Shown here one piece after another: positions 5,962 to 8,225 of a stretch of 8,225 bases of DNA. Under the pieces are notes generated by a model. The model saw only the letters and a program-made list of their open reading frames with translations. It did no database searches and was not told where the DNA came from. The translations under genes and the position numbers were made by a program. Source of the stretch: Desulfobacteraceae bacterium (GTDB lineage Bacteria; Desulfobacterota; DSM-4660; Desulfatiglandales; HGW-15); contig RPPU01000172.1 of the NCBI GenBank assembly GCA_003819975.1, positions 1 to 8,225 on the forward strand, written 5' to 3'. Position 1 is the first letter of the stretch. Each line of letters begins with the position of its first letter.

Positions 5962-8225
5962 TTTCATCACCTTTACTTAAAAAGCGTTGATAGAGAAAAG
6001 AGACCAGAATCGCGATTATCGCGAAACCCACGAAAGAAGCCACCCGATATAACCCGCCCAGCCGCCACAAATCCATAAATGCTATTTTAAAAGCCGTGGC
6101 CAACAATAAAATCAAGGCCGCCCAACGCACCTTGATCTGCTTCCAACGAATACCGACGATTAAAAGGCCGATGGCATACACCATCCAGCCCAAACTATAG
6201 GCCAATTGATGAGCCAACTCACCATGGGTCCATAGACTAAACGCCTGACCCTGGGTCCCGAAGAATGCCGCGATTTCCACGTTGAGAATAAAAAAGGTCA
6301 CGCCGGCTAAAAGAACGCCCCAAAAGGCCCGCGAACTAATGGGCTCCCAGGGCCAATGCTGCTTGGGCCGATTTAAAGTCAATCCGATCAGCATAATCAA
6401 ACTGAATGCAAACACAAGCGACGGCATATTCCAAAGAGGCCTCATGGCGCCAAAGTCATGTCCGTGCGTAAAAGGAAATAGTATCATTTTTATTAAGCCC
6501 ATTAAAATTAAAATCAAACCAGCAACCCGGAAAGGCTTATCCAAACCTTTGGGCCAGAGCAGCAAACCCAAGCCATAAGCCAGCCAGCCGAAAGCCGCGG
6601 CCACAGCCATGGAAGCCGTATGCCCGAAGAAGAGTCTCAAATTCAAACCGGGTTGAAAAACGGTATTCATCTCCAATTTCAGGGCCATGAAACCGGTAAT
6701 CAGTCCGATAGTCAAAAAAAGATTCCGGGCTCCTTTGCCGAGATCGCCCGGTTTTTCCCGCAAGAATAAAAAGAGCAAAATCAACAATGCGATCAGATAA
6801 GCCGGCAGGCCCAGGTTCCAGATCGGCTGCAGACCGGGCACGAAATCCGGGAACAGGAAAGGCAAGCCGATAATAACGGCAGCCCCCAGGCAAATCAGGG
6901 CTATTCCGGTTCCCCGCATGGCGCCGGAAAAACGCCGGACAGACCAGAGCACGGCGCCGCCAGCCAGCCAAACCAAGCCGTAGGAAATCATCTGGGCTGC
7001 ATTGTCTTGCGGAAATACTTTAAAAGTTCCCACACTTTCTGCAAACAGATCAGCTACCATCAAATTGACCAGGAAGAACCCGCTGCCCACGGCCAACCAG
7101 CGGAAAAACTCGGGCAGATCGACTCCGCTCAGCTTGGCTTGCGGAAAATCAGCCAGTCGGACCGCCCAAGCCAGGATCGCCGCGGCCGCGGCCACGGATA
7201 TGACTGCCGGGTTTAAAATCGCCATGCTATCCGCGCCTTTTATCTTGTCTAAAGCAAAAAATAAAAGCAATAAACCCGTGGGCGCCATGAGCATTGCCAC
7301 CCAGCGCAGCCCTTCATGAACCACCCGGCGGTTCAACCAGAGCAGTAACGCGGCTTCCAACACCAGGGTCAAACCGATCCAGCCCTGGTCCAGCAACAGA
7401 ACCGGGACAGAAGAAACATAAAACAAAAGAACTCCGCCGTGAAAAGCCAGAATGCTGTTTCTCTCCTTGCGATCGCGCAATTCGTGCATCAGGATCCAAA
7501 CAACAGGCAGTTTGACAAAAGCCAATATCATAGGAGTCCAGCCGGAAACAGCCCGGAGCCAGATATGATCCGCGGCCCAGAGCAAAAATAATCCTTGCAA
7601 AACTTCAAAAAGAGCCCAGGCATTCCAGATCCGCGACCATTTTTCAAATTGCTTGAAAAACAGAAAAGGCACGATCAGAGCGGCGACAAACAGCAGACCG
7701 GACCAAACCAGAGCAGAATAAAACAGGCCCGGTTCCATCTCGCTGATCGGCCGCGCCACCCAGACCGCTTGAACCAGGAGGGAAGAAAGCAAAGAGACCA
7801 CGCCCAAGGCCGGAGCGGACAACCGCTTGGCCAGCAACAGGCTGAGCGCCAAAAAGCAAACCATAGTGCTCATGCCCAAATGCGGTTGAAACGGTCTCTG
7901 AACCCAAAACGTCACGGCCAAAAGAATAAACGCACCCATGCCCGGGAAAGCCGTGATCCAATTTCCCAAGCTCTTGTGCGCTTCCCCGGGTGTTCGGAAA
8001 AGACCGGGAGCCTGGCGTTTTTCGAGCCAGGCCGGTCCCTTGAGAAGTGCGTAAAAAACAGCCACGCTTAATAACACGCCGGCCAGAAGCAGAAAACCGA
8101 AAAATTCCGGCCCGATGAAATCGGCCGGCATTCTGAAAACCCAGGTCAAACCGCTGATCAGGAAGAACAACGTCAGCAAGGCGGCTTGAATCAAGGCCCT
8201 GAAAAGCAGGCTGATCAAAACAAGC
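5939..8225 (-). CDS. DUF2339-like polytopic membrane protein, N-terminus off-window
   Basis: The frame stays open to the right edge, so this is a partial gene of at least 761 codons. The TTG at 8218 is only the first start-like codon inside the window. The product is almost wholly hydrophobic, with some 20 or more membrane helices joined by short loops. The C-terminal part (RWAALILLLATAFKIAFMDL, then LYRVASFVGFAIIA, then LYQRF) matches the characteristic DUF2339 ending, in which a lysine and an aspartate sit within helices before an LxR(I/V)xSF helix and YQR. Three related units of about 132 residues are visible, each with a helix NxE/NxxxA, a glycine/tyrosine-rich helix (such as SLGWMVYAIGLL) and an R-W/F-x-x-A helix. 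DUF2339 function is unknown; it is found next to DUF3999, as here. The typical N-terminal part of the family is not seen and may lie beyond the edge. Confidence 0.85.
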   Translation of the reverse strand, partial: LVLISLLFRALIQAALLTLFFLISGLTWVFRMPADFIGPEFFGFLLLAGVLLSVAVFYALLKGPAWLEKRQAPGLFRTPGEAHKSLGNWITAFPGMGAFILLAVTFWVQRPFQPHLGMSTMVCFLALSLLLAKRLSAPALGVVSLLSSLLVQAVWVARPISEMEPGLFYSALVWSGLLFVAALIVPFLFFKQFEKWSRIWNAWALFEVLQGLFLLWAADHIWLRAVSGWTPMILAFVKLPVVWILMHELRDRKERNSILAFHGGVLLFYVSSVPVLLLDQGWIGLTLVLEAALLLWLNRRVVHEGLRWVAMLMAPTGLLLLFFALDKIKGADSMAILNPAVISVAAAAAILAWAVRLADFPQAKLSGVDLPEFFRWLAVGSGFFLVNLMVADLFAESVGTFKVFPQDNAAQMISYGLVWLAGGAVLWSVRRFSGAMRGTGIALICLGAAVIIGLPFLFPDFVPGLQPIWNLGLPAYLIALLILLFLFLREKPGDLGKGARNLFLTIGLITGFMALKLEMNTVFQPGLNLRLFFGHTASMAVAAAFGWLAYGLGLLLWPKGLDKPFRVAGLILILMGLIKMILFPFTHGHDFGAMRPLWNMPSLVFAFSLIMLIGLTLNRPKQHWPWEPISSRAFWGVLLAGVTFFILNVEIAAFFGTQGQAFSLWTHGELAHQLAYSLGWMVYAIGLLIVGIRWKQIKVRWAALILLLATAFKIAFMDLWRLGGLYRVASFVGFAIIAILVSFLYQRFLSKGDENAKTKNS
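5970..5974 (-). promoter_or_regulatory. Ribosome binding site within the upstream gene, fixing the start at 5961
   Basis: AAAGG followed by TGATG lies inside the last codons of the DUF2339 frame, 8 bases ahead of the ATG at 5961. Ribosomes finishing the upstream gene at 5939 pass over this start, consistent with coupled translation of the two membrane proteins. Confidence 0.7.

Noticed and set aside
7595..8071. 158-codon open frame on the plus strand
   Set aside because: It is antisense to the membrane protein; its Q/R/H-rich translation is what hydrophobic codons give when read on the other strand.
8216..8218. TTG as the true start of the DUF2339-like gene
   Set aside because: The frame continues open to the window edge and the usual upstream part of the family is missing, so the real start is probably outside.

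Overview
The window looks like chromosomal DNA from an uncultivated Gram-negative-type bacterium, probably a metagenome-derived contig. Three observations support this. It carries a regulator with a seven-helix membrane input domain fused to an AraC-type DNA-binding domain, an architecture common in Bacteroidota and related FCB phyla. It carries a GC-rich palindromic element whose spurious translation begins ECGDASPL; I recall such over-predicted ORFs from PVC- and Omnitrophota-like genomes. It also has a DUF2339/DUF3999 gene pair of the kind seen in diderm bacteria. The phylum cannot be fixed from this sequence. No tRNA, rRNA, CRISPR array or intact insertion sequence is visible.

Layout from left to right. 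Positions 2-283 (+) are the last 93 codons of an acyl-CoA synthetase. Positions 284-796 are a non-coding convergent gap that holds an odd A10/G11 homopolymer hairpin and a short protein-like remnant. The other four genes are on the minus strand. In their order of transcription they are: a DUF2339-like polytopic membrane protein running off the right edge (5939-8225); a DUF3999-like exported, C-terminally anchored protein overlapping it by 23 bases (4000-5961); a REPIN-like palindromic repeat block (3862-3962); a 7TM AraC-family regulator (2732-3826); a 327-base spacer with two hairpins and a 14-base palindrome; and an N-terminally anchored protein of unknown function with three terpene-cyclase/prenyltransferase-like toroid repeats (797-2404).

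How the genes may work together. DUF2339 and DUF3999 overlap and are very likely co-translated as a membrane protein plus an extracytoplasmic partner, function unknown. Both show internal repetition visible by eye: three ~132-residue units in the DUF2339 protein and two diverged halves in the DUF3999 protein. The AraC protein probably senses something in or near the membrane. Its most obvious neighbouring target is the anchored toroid-like protein just downstream, but that link is inferred from position only. The acyl-CoA synthetase converges on this group and is probably unrelated in function.
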